From positions 254,410-318,409 of the forward strand of contig NC_088646.1 in assembly GCF_964019385.1 (NCBI RefSeq): DNA of 64,000 nt, read 5' to 3'. The translations under genes were made by a program, and so were the position numbers. The first letter of the stretch is position 1. Each line of letters starts with the position of its first letter. The notes under the pieces were generated by a model. The model was not told the DNA's origin and did no database searches. It was given only the letters and a program-made list of their open reading frames with translations. Positions 13,101-33,537 of this stretch are shown here, in pieces. This stretch comes from Sycon ciliatum. Its lineage: Eukaryota; Porifera; Calcarea; Leucosolenida; Sycettidae.

Positions 13101-14051
13101 TTATTATCTTGGCTTGAAACATGAAATAACACCTTTTTCACCATGGTCCCATCTTCGAAATGGGGTATTATACACTATGCTCTGGGAAATACGGCACTTC
13201 CAAAATAGGCTCCAGCTCCAGCAGATTAGGAGATGGGAGAGCTGCTGACCTATTTGGTACCAGTATTTTGAAAATGAGTCCGAATTGTGAACACAGCATT
13301 CTTCGGCTATAAATTCCAGCTGCACCTTATAGAGCCGCACCCAAGGAGTTCTTGATGTGTATCTGTGTAAGTACTGTATTTGTCAGTGCAGTGCAGCGTA
13401 GTACACAGTTTGGACGTGCTATTTCAGACTCATGATTCGAAAATGGGCTATGTGTGTACTATGAGCGTATACTCCAGATATGGAATATACAGTAGTCAGC
13501 AGGATCAAATGCACTCCTTGTCTACCTGGAGATAGTCCAATTTTGTTGTCAAATGAATTGTGAGTGCGCATAACGCTTTCACTAGTTTTTTATAAGTGTA
13601 AGACAAAGTGCCCACTGCGCAGTCGCATACCGTGCTAAAAATGAAACTTATCTTCTTCCATGTGATTTCTTCTGTTTTAATTATATTTATTGGCTCAGTA
13701 TCCGAGTTATATCCTCTGATGGTGCAAATATTCATTAGTTTGAGGGAACGTTGCAAACAGGATACAGGAATTGTGTAAATACCTGAGCTTTCCCCTATCT
13801 GAACAAGACAGGCCACGTCGCAACATTTCCACAACAATGTAAGCTGTGCTTTGCGTTGACTGGGCACTTGCGCCATTGTTGCCAATCAAGGGTGAACGTT
13901 CATGATTCCCATTCGCCTTCCCATCTGTCGTGGATTGGGTGGAGGCCAATAGATCAGCGTGAAGAGCATCATTAGTATGCTGCTGCTGACCGTCAATCAA
14001 GTCCTCCGGACCATCTCCGGACCGCATCACGTCGACATAAATTTCGGCCAT
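126..14051 (-). CDS. OCA2: OCA2 (P protein) homologue, C-terminally incomplete at the window edge
   Basis: This is a multi-pass transporter of the ArsB/NhaD-like (SLC13-like) fold. In vertebrates it is a melanosomal membrane protein affecting anion conductance and lumenal pH; its role here is unknown. Exons in transcript order are 14051-13783, 12425-12374, 12058-11986, 11323-11240, 10174-10098, 9703-9624, 9436-9340, 8193-8140, 7351-7280, 6940-6875, (one missing), 3837-3757, 3009-2966, 2470-2388, 1894-1839 and 205-126. All phases join cleanly except at the missing exon. The start ATG has an in-frame TGA 36 nt upstream and a good context (ACAATGG). Exon 1 carries ERSPLIG, a dileucine-type sorting motif at the same place as ENTPLL in human OCA2. 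Exon 2 encodes the first membrane helix. Strong family blocks include [50 protein letters not shown] and [13 protein letters not shown]. The exon for the roughly 19 residues after LLFGM was not found between 3838 and 6874. About 300 C-terminal residues lie off the left edge. Confidence 0.93.
1038..1122. repeat. (GT)n microsatellite
   Basis: About 85 bp of GT dinucleotides with a few GC/AT interruptions, in the OCA2 intron between the exons at 205-126 and 1894-1839. The rest of that 1.6 kb intron shows no exon I can support. Confidence 0.9.
1903..1942. repeat. (CA)n microsatellite beside an OCA2 splice acceptor
   Basis: CA dinucleotide tract on the plus strand, which is (GT)n on the coding strand. 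It ends about 8 nt upstream of the acceptor of the OCA2 exon 1894-1839. A C-homopolymer follows at 2031-2046. Confidence 0.9.
3357..3454. mobile_element. Short foldback MITE-like element
   Basis: Arms of about 35 nt beginning GCCGATTCATACTTC are repeated in inverted orientation and end GAAGTATGAATCGGC, around a short AT-rich spacer. It is flanked by TAA on both sides, which would fit a 3-bp target duplication. It lies in an OCA2 intron. Confidence 0.6.
4280..4450. repeat. Three-copy 40-bp repeat with CT-rich spacers
   Basis: A unit around CACAGCTCCTGCGCAGAGCA occurs at about 4280, 4340 and 4410, separated by TCTC-rich spacers. It lies in an OCA2 intron. The long open frames across it are shadows of the repeat. 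Confidence 0.75.
4707..4930. mobile_element. MITE with TAA target duplication (PIF/Harbinger-like)
   Basis: Terminal inverted repeats GGGGTCGTCGCAAAAGTTT / AAACTTTTGCGACGACCCC bound a 224-bp element, with TAA immediately outside both ends. A 3-bp TAA/TTA duplication is typical of PIF/Harbinger elements. There is no transposase. It lies next to the large minisatellite in an OCA2 intron. Confidence 0.75.
4957..6168. repeat. 16-bp minisatellite, about 75 copies
   Basis: Near-perfect tandem array of CAGGCCATGGCATACA. Variants are CAGACCATGG, CAGGCCATTG, the block CAGAGGCTATGGCACA, and a shortened CAGGCATA unit. The shortened unit plus the GGCTATGGCACACATAGG block recurs every ~265-285 bp, so a higher-order repeat is superimposed. 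The unit has no stop codon in most frames, and 16 is not a multiple of 3. Long open frames therefore run through in several phases on both strands; they are not genes. The array lies in the OCA2 intron after exon 10. Confidence 0.97.
6959..7262. repeat. (CA)n tracts and two C-homopolymer cassettes
   Basis: Contains (CA)n at 6959-6996, then two copies of a roughly 60-bp cassette (ATGCACACATACATATGTAC followed by a poly-C run) at about 7080-7130 and 7132-7175, then more CA to 7262. The tract lies between OCA2 exons 7351-7280 and 6940-6875. Confidence 0.9.
7652..7760. repeat. 52-bp direct tandem duplication
   Basis: CAGACACAACTCTACCGTGA and the following ~32 bp are repeated twice head to tail with two or three mismatches. 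They lie in the OCA2 intron between exons 8193-8140 and 7351-7280. Confidence 0.85.
8496..8557. repeat. Hairpin, 24-bp arms
   Basis: GATGAAGTTGGTTGTTC is followed after a short loop by its inverted copy GAACAACCAACTTCATC. It is a likely MITE remnant in an OCA2 intron. Confidence 0.7.
8679..9298. mobile_element. pogo/Tigger-like non-autonomous DNA transposon
   Basis: A 620-bp element with termini CAGTCGTCCCTCTCTAATC and GATTAGAGAGGGACGACTG, and TA on both sides. CAGT termini with TA duplication fit the pogo/Tigger branch of Tc1/mariner. The interior repeats 'ATCCGGCA'-like motifs but shows no transposase frame. It fills the OCA2 intron between exons 9436-9340 and 8193-8140. A 185-bp relative lies at 56921-57105. 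Confidence 0.85.
10807..11086. mobile_element. CCGTA-family MITE, copy 1
   Basis: Termini CCGTACTTCC and GGAAGTACGG are flanked by TA. Inside each terminus is a nested palindrome, ATATAAGCGCATGCGCTTAT. It is 280 bp with no coding capacity, in the OCA2 intron between exons 11323-11240 and 10174-10098. It is related to 15307-15616 and 21241-21562. Confidence 0.85.
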
Positions 14052-16540
14052 TGTCTCGTCAGTCTCATAGACCGGGATCGACCTTCAACGATACTAATAC
14101 ACTAGTAACACTACTATGGAAGACTGCCCTATAGGCCTACAAGGCTACAATGTAACTAAAGTTATTTTCAATATTATTGAAATATTCCTCAAAACATTCC
14201 AACTTCGAAGAGCTGCTATATGCATGCATCAACTACATACAATCCACGAAACTCATCATTCACTGATCGTCCAAAGTTTGAAGTGCTATGAACTACTCCA
14301 CGTTTCCTCTTCAATACGAGACAGAACAAATAAGAAGCTTCAGACTTGAGCTTTGCTGTCCGGAGATATCGGGGCTCGGGACAGATGCGAGACTTGAGAG
14401 ATGTGTCAAAACTTTGACAAAAGGATGAAAAGGCCGATCTTCCGTACATTTGTACTTCGTGTACGTAGATGTCTGATCAAGACAAGAGTTCATGAACTCT
14501 TGCTGTGCATGCATGAAAACACCATACGAGTACCAACGACGTGCACGAATGCAACTCCACCAGATCATGCAGATTTTGCAGAATCCATCCACTGCACTGG
14601 TCACATGCACAATCACATGCACAGTCATTTTATTGATTTCACGCAGTAGCTCATGCACGTGCGCGTGCAAGTCATGAGATTCGGCCCGGGGACACGTGCG
14701 ATCGTGCGATCACACAGCAGGATAGGATGCAGGTAGCGCTACCGCTAGCGCGCGGTGGTCATATCATGCATGATAATAATTATAATGCATGCAACAAATT
14801 ATTGAACATTTTTTGAAGATTGAGTATTTTTCGAGTTTCAGATATTCAAACTGCGAGAGAATGACTCAATGGAAAATTGATCTTTGGCTGTGCCTGTACT
14901 AATACTAGCAAAAGTATAATTATAACCCATACTCTTACTGTTAGTCATAAGACTGCGCTTTTCATTCTGTTTCATTACGCTATTGATAATAGCGAAAGAT
15001 CGTTCTGCATTGACGAACAAAGTATTAGTTTAGTGATCACCACATGGCTTTCGAATTATGGCCAATGTAATTCTGCAGTATTCTGGCCGGATCAGATGAC
15101 GCACTAATTGTGAGTTAAAACTTTTTTTTTCCTTTTGACTTGTACATGTGCGTGTACTTGTATAGTATTCTCTACAACTCCATGGTAACATGGTCCATGC
15201 TGTAGAAATTGTGGTTTGGGTACGTGTCAGTGAAAACCAGGTACTTTGTATATTATAATAACAAGAGTGCATAAATAATGGTTTATGTACTCTTGATAAT
15301 AATATACCGTAGTTCCGCGCATATAAGCCCATGGGCCTATATCCGGATATAAGCCCACATCCGTTTTTAGGCCCATGGGCTAATAAACAGACCCAAACAC
15401 CGTAGTACAGCATGTCAGTGCCGACTACATTACCAGTACCGGTACCTACAGTAGGCGGACAACCGCGCACGGACTTGTACTTTTTCGCGTGCCAGCTGCC
15501 TTCAAAATTCGAATATAGGCCCAGGGCTAAAAACGAACCATTATTACTGACTTTTTTTCCCGGAAAATGCATTATTTCGTATATTAGCCCATGGGCTTAT
15601 ATGCGCGGAACTACGGTAATAATAATGACAGTTCGCATATCACTCATTGCACTATCAGAAGCAGATTGCACAGCATCCAGAAGTGAGATAATTTAAATAA
15701 AAAAGGTCCATTCCACTGGCCCCATATCATGCCTACAGGAATTTTTTCATGAGATTGTTTTGGCCCAAAGCTAGTGGACTATTGTGCTAGAATACATGTA
15801 GTTGTGAGTATGTAGTGCTCAGCGGTATGTCCAATGGAAGTGCAGTACTAAAGTCTTATGGCTGGTTACAACCTTACAGACATGAATCTGGATTAAAAGA
15901 CGTGATGTAGGCCCAGAGGGGCACTCAGGTGAAAAGAAAAGACACTTTGGAGTCCGTGAAGTAGTTTGGGGTATTGAGTCAAATGGTCTTGATCGGAAGA
16001 GCCTGTGGCACACCGCTTTTCGCGTACTCCCTTCAAAGTCCTACTCTCATTCAAAGACAATCTCCCATTGTGCTGCATTCCAGTGATTAGGTCACTGAGT
16101 GCAACCAACCGTAGAGCCACACAGTCCTGTTTGAGTGCAAAATGGCCGACACTGAAGCCTGTTCAACAGGGCAAGAACGGTGCATGATAGCCTCTTTTCC
16201 GACCACACTGGAGGTAGGGATGTACATTACCTCGTACTTTGCGGTAATGGATCAGAGAACCTTGAGGCACTAACAGTCAGTTAGTATCTCAACGGTGCAT
16301 ATTGTCCAGGCAAAAACAGTTCCAGTTCATCCGGTGACGACTTGGTGTTAGCGTTCTGTTGGCAGACTTGAGCAACATGCCATCTCTTCTGAAATGCTTT
16401 CTCAGCACACTCATTGCATATACATGTACTACTTGGGCCTAGATTCCACTAGTGACACAACTCAACCTACCCACTAATGACCTATCTGTTTGTGTATGTG
16501 AACAGGTACGTAGAGGAGAGGCCTGACTTCGACTTTCATC
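14052..16540. promoter_or_regulatory. Intergenic region between divergent OCA2 and ABHD18
   Basis: The start codons of the two genes face away from each other across 2.5 kb, so both promoters should lie here. A GC-richer patch with repeated CACGTGCG/CGATCGTGCGATCAC palindromes lies at about 14650-14750. At 16142 an ATG opens 24 codons ending at GAG|GTAGGG, which could be an upstream exon or uORF; no homology supports it. No TATA box is convincing. Confidence 0.4.
15307..15616. mobile_element. CCGTA-family MITE, copy 2
   Basis: 310 bp, termini CCGTAGTTCCGCGCATATAA / TTATATGCGCGGAACTACGG, TA on both sides, with internal AAGCCCATGGGC palindromes. The interior is the reverse complement of that of the copy at 21241-21562. 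It is non-coding; the long minus-strand frame through it is incidental. Confidence 0.88.
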
Positions 16541-26753
<10,213 letters not shown>

Positions 26754-27969
26754 TGGTCACCACTACACATCAATGACAATGGTCATGTTTAGCGTCTGTA
26801 AGTTGCTTGCTTCCATGGGCACATCAATACTGGAAGTATATGACAGACAGACCCCTATTGCTGCAGGAAAACTGGCCAGGCCCTGCTCTACCACCACAGG
26901 CCATGCCTTGCTACCTCAGCCATGCCGTGCTGTGCTTGACTACCTCAAGACCAGCTCGTGTACTTGGTGCCGTACGCAAGGATATGGAGTTGAAATGTGT
27001 GATTGCAGGCGCTCCTGCACTGCAGCCTAGCCTGGGTTATCAATATTCTTATGTAGTTGCCAGCATTGCCAGCAACTTGAGAGGGCAGTTGAGAAGTCTA
27101 AATGGATATTTGAACTTGGACCTCTGACTGTTTTTGTATGCCAGCAAATAGCGGCAATGAGAAATTTTAGCGCCTACTGGTACACATGTTGTCTACTGGT
27201 ACACTCATGTTTTCTAATTTACCCAACTGTACTGTCAAGAGTATTCTAAATTTGATCAGTGCCGTAGCTACCATTAATAGTTATTACAACATTTCTCTTT
27301 TTATTTATTTTCAAATCTTAACTTTAACCTACCAGCCCTATGCATACTGCGTGTACTTGGCTGTATAGCCTAGCTGTGTCAAATTTAGAAAACAGTCGGT
27401 ACTGAAGATGACAGTAGTACTTCAACTACGTGTAACATATTTAAAATCCAGTTTATCTCCATCGTGATACATGATGTGGTACAAGTCTGTCAAATCAGCT
27501 TACTCCTTGGGTGTAACTTGTGGTGCATAAGCAACGGTGTGCAGTCATGTACTCTGGATACATTTGCAGTGCTGCTCAATGAAATCCGTTCGCCTGCGTC
27601 ATGCGCCATCTACCATTTCGCATCAGTAAATGCTGCACAATGTCGGGTGCGTACTTGAGTGACTCGACCGGATTTCCTTGACCAGTACTGTACTATCAAG
27701 CCGAAAGAGATCACAGTCACTGTCACAGCCACAGCCACAGTCACAGTGACATGCTCATGGTGACGTATGGAATCTTGTTGTCTTGGCATTTCATGCACAG
27801 TGTGTTCATTTGGTCCAGAGTAGTAATATGCTTCTTTTAAAAGTTTTAGGACTTCCTGATTTGTTCCATGGTCCAGCTCAGTCCCCCCCCCCCCTAACTC
27901 TTGGTTGTGTGTGCATTGTGTTCATAGTTAGAACATGCATATCGGCTGTTAATTGCGTGAATGATTTAT

Positions 27970-27975
27970 AATAAA
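27970..27975 (+). terminator. Candidate polyadenylation signal for ABHD18
   Basis: AATAAA, 1.2 kb after the stop codon. Transcript data would be needed to confirm its use. Confidence 0.25.
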
Positions 27976-29903
27976 GACAGTACAGTACCCTGACCCATAA
28001 CCACAGTTGCATGCGCTTGTTTATGGACTCTTCATACTTGTAATACAATCATGTGCAATACATTGCACTGTAGTATGCCTGTGTTTCCTGCCTCATACAG
28101 TCATAGCTGTCCTAAAGCCATGCAGCTACATGATGTAGCAACAGTTATAGCATGGACACAGTTCCATCAACCATCATCAGAAACCACACACACTATTCCA
28201 CTGATTCTGCTATTTCCTAAAATCACTAGCTACACATGTACATGTCCCCAAGAGTAAACGAAAGAGCTTGGAAGCTCAGGGCCCTACGCTATGCTTTTAT
28301 GCTTTTTTTTGCCTAGCTCATCGTACATGTTATTAGAACTGATGTAAATGTTTTATAGCCCACAATGCATGAGAAGCTTGGGTCCTCATGGTCCAAGGCA
28401 TGCAGTAAACATGCCTACAATGAGTCCATCTACATGAACTTCTAAATAAAATAATTTCAGAACAATGGCTGCCAGGCAACAATTCAAAGCTCAAACAGTG
28501 CACACTCATTGTACATAATTATTATGACGTACACAGCTCATGTACAAGTAGGCCATCATAGCTAGCAGAGTACCAAAACTTCAGAAAGTGAGTGCAACTC
28601 ATTGCGAACGACACAAAAAGAAAAGCACAGTACGTGTACAAGCTAAAATGTGCTGCAAAAGAAGTGGTTTGGATCAGTGAACACCAGCAGAATGCACAAC
28701 ATTCAAAATGAACAATGTTCCAAATAGATCACCAGAATGTGTGACTGAAAAGGAAACACACATCTGTGATGGCAGTAAAAGTAATTAGCTATGATGTTTG
28801 TATGTAGTGATGCACAATGTTCCATGACTAGTACCAAGAGTATAATATACTCTTGCTAGTACATGTAACTAGCACAGAACAAGGCTTTGTACTTTTGAGT
28901 AGTGAACTGTGCTCATGGGATGTATGGAGAAATAGACCTGATGAGATGAGCAGCATGAAGAAATATGACTTAAAATTGTATCAGAAAGCACACAAACTTG
29001 ATCACCAGCCAACGTACATTGGACAAGTACAGACACAAGGTTCATTCAAGTGACTGGTAGTGGCATAAGTAACTGTTACTGGGCAAGGCTGGGTTGGGCT
29101 GCTCCTAAACCAAGGTTGAACTTTTTTAGGAGCCAACTAATTGATTGCAAGCAGTGCACGTCATCTCTGGAGTAGTGCTGCTACTGTTGCTGCAAACTGC
29201 AAATACTTGTCACATACACACACGTATGCTGCAAGTGGTATCAACAGGGCAGCACAACACAGAACCAGTCAGCATAGCTACCCGTTGAGTCCACACTGAG
29301 TACTGGCACATACACGTTGATTGGTCTAACACCATTGGCGGCCGGAGCAGTACAATGTCAACGCCTCTCCCAAACTCCTCTAGCTACTACTGGACACTTT
29401 GCGAGTGTCTTGAGATGTTTCTTTCACCAGTAAACGACATTGGCCAATAGCTGTAGACAAAACGTCACACAACATCACACAACACACAAACTACTAGTAA
29501 GCACACATGACAGCATTCCCACACATTCCCACACATTACTATATGCTCGTGCAAAGCTCGCTACGTTCATCACAATTAGAGCACTGTGACTTAGATGCGG
29601 GGAGCCAGGCTAAATATGCAGTTTGTTGTTCATTAGCCTTCATTGTGATCGATTCGGCCAGTAACTCTGGGCTTTGCTGAAGAGACCTAACAAGGTGAAA
29701 ACAGCTAGCTATCCGGAGATTGACTATAATTATGCTCATGTAACTACTACAGAAGTAGTGTAACAAATGATTGCCATCGTGTATACTGGTATTAGAAATG
29801 CACACCATCGCACCGATAACATACTTTGAAGTACATATACAAATTACTCCATCTCCGAGAAGCTAGCTATTACAACCTTCCTAGGTCTCCTCAGCGGAGC
29901 TTA

Positions 29904-30229
29904 GGGCCGGGTTCCATTGCGGCTCCGCTGCTCAACATCCGCGGCTTGAAACGTCATCATTACCATAGTGACCGCGGCTCAAGCTGGAGCAGCGAGGCCA
30001 CGGCTCACCGTGACCTTTCGCTACGATTCTTGATCAAAAACTGTTTCCCGTACTTTGCATTGTTTTGTACGCGAGAATTTTAAAATTCAAATTTTATTTC
30101 GTTGCGCAGGCCAGAACACGAGGTTTTTTTTATTTTGCGCCGCGAATGACGAGTGTCAGTGGAACCGCGCTGCTCCGCTACATGCAGCCAAGTGCCGCGG
30201 AGCAGCGGAGCCGCAGTGGAACCCGGCCC
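29904..30229. mobile_element. PIF/Harbinger-like MITE with TTA target duplication
   Basis: 326 bp, termini GGGCCGGGTTCCATTGCGGC and GCCGCAGTGGAACCCGGCCC, TTA at 29901-29903 and 30230-30232. The interior is rich in GCGGAGC/GCTCCGC words. No transposase. Confidence 0.85.
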
Positions 30230-30548
30230 TTAGAGTCACATGTACAAATTATGTAGCATTCCTAGTGTGCATAACACACAGGTAAGTTAAAACCCAATCC
30301 GCTACAGCCTGGTAATAGTGAGGTTCTCTGAGCTCCGATGAGATCTAACAAGGTCGAAACAATCAGCAATGATCAACTAATAATAACTATTGCACATGTG
30401 GGGTAACCAAGGCAACACATCACGACAGCCACCGTTTTTAAAGGTAGAGTTGCGCTATGGACCTTAGACACAGATTTCACGGATACTGAACTGACCGGCA
30501 CAGCCTGCTCATGGAAACTGAACTGACCAGTGTTAGTCTTGGTCATAT

Positions 30549-30591
30549 GCTGTCTGATGAAGTGTTCTGACACGAAACTCGGAGTAACAGC
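30549..30591 (+). ncRNA. Hammerhead ribozyme motif (variant 2)
   Basis: Read 5'-3': stem I GCTGT, core CTGATGA, stem II GTGT-loop-ACAC, core GAAA, mini stem III CT-CGG-AG, cleavage dinucleotide TA, stem I ACAGC. All invariant core bases are present, and stems I and II pair perfectly. Short stem III is typical of retroelement hammerheads. It is followed at 30631 by a TATG tract, as are the other copies in this cluster. Confidence 0.75.
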
Positions 30592-30630
30592 GGAATGAGA
30601 CTTGTTTGATTCATTGCTGTGTAATATTTG

Positions 30631-30658
30631 TATGTATGTATGTATGTATGTATGTATG

Positions 30659-30688
<30 letters not shown>
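30631..30688. repeat. (TATG)n microsatellite
   Basis: About 14 copies of TATG. The same tetranucleotide recurs at 30884-30966, 34469-34494, 34945-35042, 35145-35190, 36728-36766, 43174-43191 and 44624-44650, always at a retroelement or ribozyme-unit boundary. Confidence 0.97.
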
Positions 30689-30690
<2 letters not shown>

Positions 30691-30757
30691 CTCGGAGGGA
30701 GTTGTGGTTGCTCGTGAGAGTGCTCAATACACCAAGGTGCAGAGCCTAGTACACACA

Positions 30758-30885
30758 CTTGAGAGGGACGAAAAGCGTTTCTTCTGTAACTCTGAGTTTC
30801 ACGGTTTTAAAGTTGCTGTCTGATGATCGATTAAAACCGTGAAACTCAGAGTTACAGAAGAAACGCTTTTCGTCCCTCTCAAGTG
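30758..30885. repeat. Inverted repeat, 52-bp arms, with a degenerate hammerhead in the right arm
   Basis: The arm beginning ACTTGAGAGGGACGAAAAGC is repeated in inverse orientation around a 23-nt spacer. On the plus strand at 30816-30857 the spacer and right arm give CTGT, CTGATGA, a weak 2-bp stem II, GAAA, CTCAGAG, TT and ACAG. That is a hammerhead layout with a poor stem II. The arm shares GAAACTCAGAGTTACA with the main ribozyme family. TATG tracts bound it on both sides. Confidence 0.7.
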
Positions 30886-30966
30886 TATGTATGTATGTAT
30901 GTATGTATGTATGTATGTATGTATGTATGTATGTATGTATGTATGTATGTATGTATGTATGTATGT
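30884..30966. repeat. (TATG)n microsatellite at the 3' end of Penelope-like copy A
   Basis: About 20 pure copies, running directly into TACATAGCAGACTC, the 3' terminus of the minus-strand element. Confidence 0.97.
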
Positions 30967-30999
30967 ACATAGCAGACTCAGCGGAGGACGTTCAGGTTG

Positions 31000-31043
31000 G
31001 TTGTAACTCTGAGTTTCATGCCGCTAGGCAATCATCAGACAAC
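31000..31043 (-). ncRNA. Hammerhead ribozyme (variant 1), copy A 3' region
   Basis: On the minus strand: GTTGT / CTGATGA / stem II TGCC-TAGC-GGCA / GAAA / CT-CAG-AG / TT / ACAAC. The predicted cleavage is after TT. Sequence is identical in the core to the copies at 34333, 36797, 39497, 40338 and 43039. Confidence 0.85.
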
Positions 31044-31425
31044 TGATACTCGGGCCTACCCAACAGTATGCTTATAAACATAGAGCCACAAGCATAAACA
31101 AATTTAGCGCTAAATCTGGTGTGAGGTATGGGGAGAAAGCTAGCGCGGGCCAAGGCGCGACAGGGGAAGTGCCAGGATGGTGGCGGGCAACAGGCAGGTG
31201 TGAGCATGAAAGCGCGGAAAGAGGCGATGGGGAGGCAGTGTACAGCAGATGGGTGGAGGTGCCAGGAGGGTGGCGGGCAATGGGCCAGTGAGATCGCTAC
31301 AAGTAGGGAGTCGTTTGGTGACGGGCAGGCGTGAGCAGAGTGGCATCGCCGACTACAGGCCAAGGGATTTTTGTTATTAATAATAATGGGTGCTCAGGCA
31401 AAGTGCAGTACAGTACTTGGTCAGT

Positions 31426-33537
31426 TCATTTGATAGGTGTGAAATTTGCGAGGCGGAACTTATTCTCGTGCCTGCATTTCGAGACCATCTCGGACCGCTT
31501 GTTGAGTAGGAGCTTCTTGGGTGTAGTCAGGATGTGGAATTTTTCCGCGGTACAAAGATTGCATTTTTTTGACTCACATCTGTATGATCGGCTCTTCTCC
31601 CGCACCTTCCATGTAATGGTCAACGGCTTTCCCTCGCTCTTCAGCTCCCATACGTGTTTTGCGAGCTCAGTGCTGTTTTTGTATTTTTCATGACGCATGG
31701 AGGTCAGGTGGTTGGCGTGACGGGCTTTGAAAGGTGTCTCTGATAGGCCGATGTAAATCTTGCTGGTAGATTCTGCAGTGGCCTCATACACAATCTCCTT
31801 CGTCTGGCACTCTCCGCGCAGCGGGCAGGATTCCTTGATTCTACAGTTGCATGCCTTGGTTTGTTCTGGCTCTCGGAGGTTGCTCTTGTTGTGGCTGCTG
31901 ATGACCGCTCCCATGTTGGGCATGCAACTGTAGCTCACTTTCAGAGTGTTACGGTTGAAAATCTTCCCGAGCTTGGATGCTTTCGGGAAGTGCCTGGAGA
32001 CAAGGCTCAGGAACCTACCAGCGACGTTTGTGCTAACGTTTTTGGAGTAGGGAGGGTTGAACCATATGATCTTCCGGCTGCGGTTCTTCCTGCCCATGTG
32101 CTCATGTGCCTCGGGCTGAAAGCTCAGCACTTCGGTGTATCCACTGGCCTTTAATGCGGTCTGGTACACGGGGGCTGCATGGTTGAATGCCTCCGCGTCG
32201 CTCGATATAGCGGAAAGGCGCTTGTTGACAGCAGCAGGGATGTTGTTGGTGATCCCAGGCGGGTGGTTGGACTGCTTGCTGACGTAGAGCGGGTTGTCAT
32301 TTGGTTTTCGAAAGGGTTGAAATTTCCCGGTGTCCAGGTTCATGGTGACATCCAGGAAATCCACCACCTTCAAGTTCGCTTCGATGGTAATTTTGAGGTC
32401 GAAGCGCTTGAAGATTTCCGTCAACTTTTTTCTGAGGCGGTCTGCAGCCTGTGGGCTGGTGTCCTTGAGGGCGGCCAGTCCATCGTCTCTGTAGAGGCCG
32501 ATAGCGGATCTATCGACGAGGCTTGAGAGCTGGTTGAGAAGAAAGGCTCCCACAAGTTCGCACGTCTCGGCGCCATCGTAACTTCCCATTGTTACGTCGA
32601 ACATGTCGCCCTTGTCCTTCATCCAGGGGCGGCCATCGTGGAATAGGAGCGATTTCCGGGCGTGAAAGATGATGTCCATTTCACGCGGCTCGATCGTGGT
32701 GAATTGCTCCGCGAACGATAAGGCCTGACGGAGGAGCTGCTCACCAATTGACGGGTAGAATTCTACCACGTCAAAGCATAGGAACGTGTGGCGCTGTTTG
32801 TCGGGTATCTCCTTGAACCACTCGATCACTGACATGGTGCTCCTCCATAGGTTCACGGCCGTTTGGCGACGCACAGCAGCCACGATCTTCTCCAGTATAG
32901 CCTTGCTCACCACACCCACCTCCGATTTGGCTGGGTTAATGAGTCTGCAGGGCAGCGCTCTAGCGAAGTTGTTTTTGTGGTCTTTCAGTGTTATAAATGC
33001 TTCCGACTTAGCCAGTACATCCATCCTGTTTTGAAGATCTAGATCCTCTGCGATCTCCTTCGCCTCGCTGTTGACTTCATCGTAAGCATTCTCAGGCGCG
33101 ATCTTGTAGTTTTTGGTGATGTTCTCCTTCATCAGCTTGCTGTATTGCTCTTTTGGTACTTGGTACAAATTCCGGGTTTTATCGGCTTTCACGATGATGT
33201 CTTTAGAGTTTTTGATCGTTTTGGTGTCTTTTCTCATAGTGTCTTGGAGGCTGTCTGATACTTGGCGGAAGCTGACCGTTTCAGCCACGCCAATGAGGTC
33301 CTCTTCGAAGGCCTTCAGTTCATCGACTTGCGGAGGACACGTCCTGCTTCTGAAGCCGAAGCGTTCTGGTTGCTCCTCTTCGCGTTCCTCACCATTGAGG
33401 TAGAAGAAGGCAGCCCACCTCATACGCTTGATGACTTGCTCAATCCTGTCAATCAGACATTTCCGGTACTGCTTGGGTGACGGTAGAGGGATGTTCTTCA
33501 GGGAATATCCAAGTTGCATTGGCCTTGAAGCGTCCAT
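31426..33537 (-). CDS. Penelope-like polyprotein: reverse transcriptase and GIY-YIG endonuclease (copy A)
   Basis: 703 codons, intact. The frame is open for 35 further codons to an upstream ATG at 33642, but copies B and C start at the MDASRP methionine, which is preferred. Approximate residue positions: IIVKADKTRNLY (114-125; counterpart of the N-terminal DKG-type motif of Penelope-like RTs), LKDHK (184-188), CFDVVEFYPSI (254-264; palm motif A), GLYRDDGL (347-354; catalytic DD), a Cys cluster CNC..C..C (563-577), KIYIGLSETPFKAR (593-606; GIY-YIG core), E665 and N679 as the usual GIY-YIG acidic and Asn residues, and KCRHENKF near the end. The order RT then C-terminal endonuclease is the canonical endonuclease-positive arrangement. 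Reverse transcription and target cutting are inferred from the family. Confidence 0.9.
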   Translation of the reverse strand: MDASRPMQLGYSLKNIPLPSPKQYRKCLIDRIEQVIKRMRWAAFFYLNGEEREEEQPERFGFRSRTCPPQVDELKAFEEDLIGVAETVSFRQVSDSLQDTMRKDTKTIKNSKDIIVKADKTRNLYQVPKEQYSKLMKENITKNYKIAPENAYDEVNSEAKEIAEDLDLQNRMDVLAKSEAFITLKDHKNNFARALPCRLINPAKSEVGVVSKAILEKIVAAVRRQTAVNLWRSTMSVIEWFKEIPDKQRHTFLCFDVVEFYPSIGEQLLRQALSFAEQFTTIEPREMDIIFHARKSLLFHDGRPWMKDKGDMFDVTMGSYDGAETCELVGAFLLNQLSSLVDRSAIGLYRDDGLAALKDTSPQAADRLRKKLTEIFKRFDLKITIEANLKVVDFLDVTMNLDTGKFQPFRKPNDNPLYVSKQSNHPPGITNNIPAAVNKRLSAISSDAEAFNHAAPVYQTALKASGYTEVLSFQPEAHEHMGRKNRSRKIIWFNPPYSKNVSTNVAGRFLSLVSRHFPKASKLGKIFNRNTLKVSYSCMPNMGAVISSHNKSNLREPEQTKACNCRIKESCPLRGECQTKEIVYEATAESTSKIYIGLSETPFKARHANHLTSMRHEKYKNSTELAKHVWELKSEGKPLTITWKVREKSRSYRCESKKCNLCTAEKFHILTTPKKLLLNKRSEMVSKCRHENKFRLANFTPIK

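Larger units (their letters stand above)
26754..30548. other. ABHD18 3' flank and intergenic DNA
   Basis: After the ABHD18 stop there is no frame with recognisable homology. A 106-codon frame at 26807 is open but unconvincing and probably lies in the 3' UTR. Candidate polyadenylation hexamers AATAAA lie at 27970 and near 28444. CA/TG-rich sequence, a (CACAGT)n patch near 27720 and one MITE (29904-30229) are the only structures seen. Around 30440-30548 there is GAACTGACC-type sequence resembling the ends of the Penelope-like elements. Confidence 0.5.

Noticed and set aside
15030-15572. 180-codon minus-strand frame
   Set aside because: Runs through a MITE and has no similarity to known proteins.
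26807-27127. 106-codon plus-strand frame after ABHD18
   Set aside because: No recognisable domain or splice support; lies in the likely 3' UTR.
29600-29715. Minus-strand LVRSLQQSPELLAES as the missing last CDK2AP exon
   Set aside because: Resembles the expected LVRECLAE only loosely; the residues before it do not match and the intron would exceed 15 kb. Not excluded.
31861-32526. Plus-strand frames opposite Penelope-like copy A (and the equivalents in copies B and C)
   Set aside because: Antisense shadows of the RT/GIY-YIG ORF.
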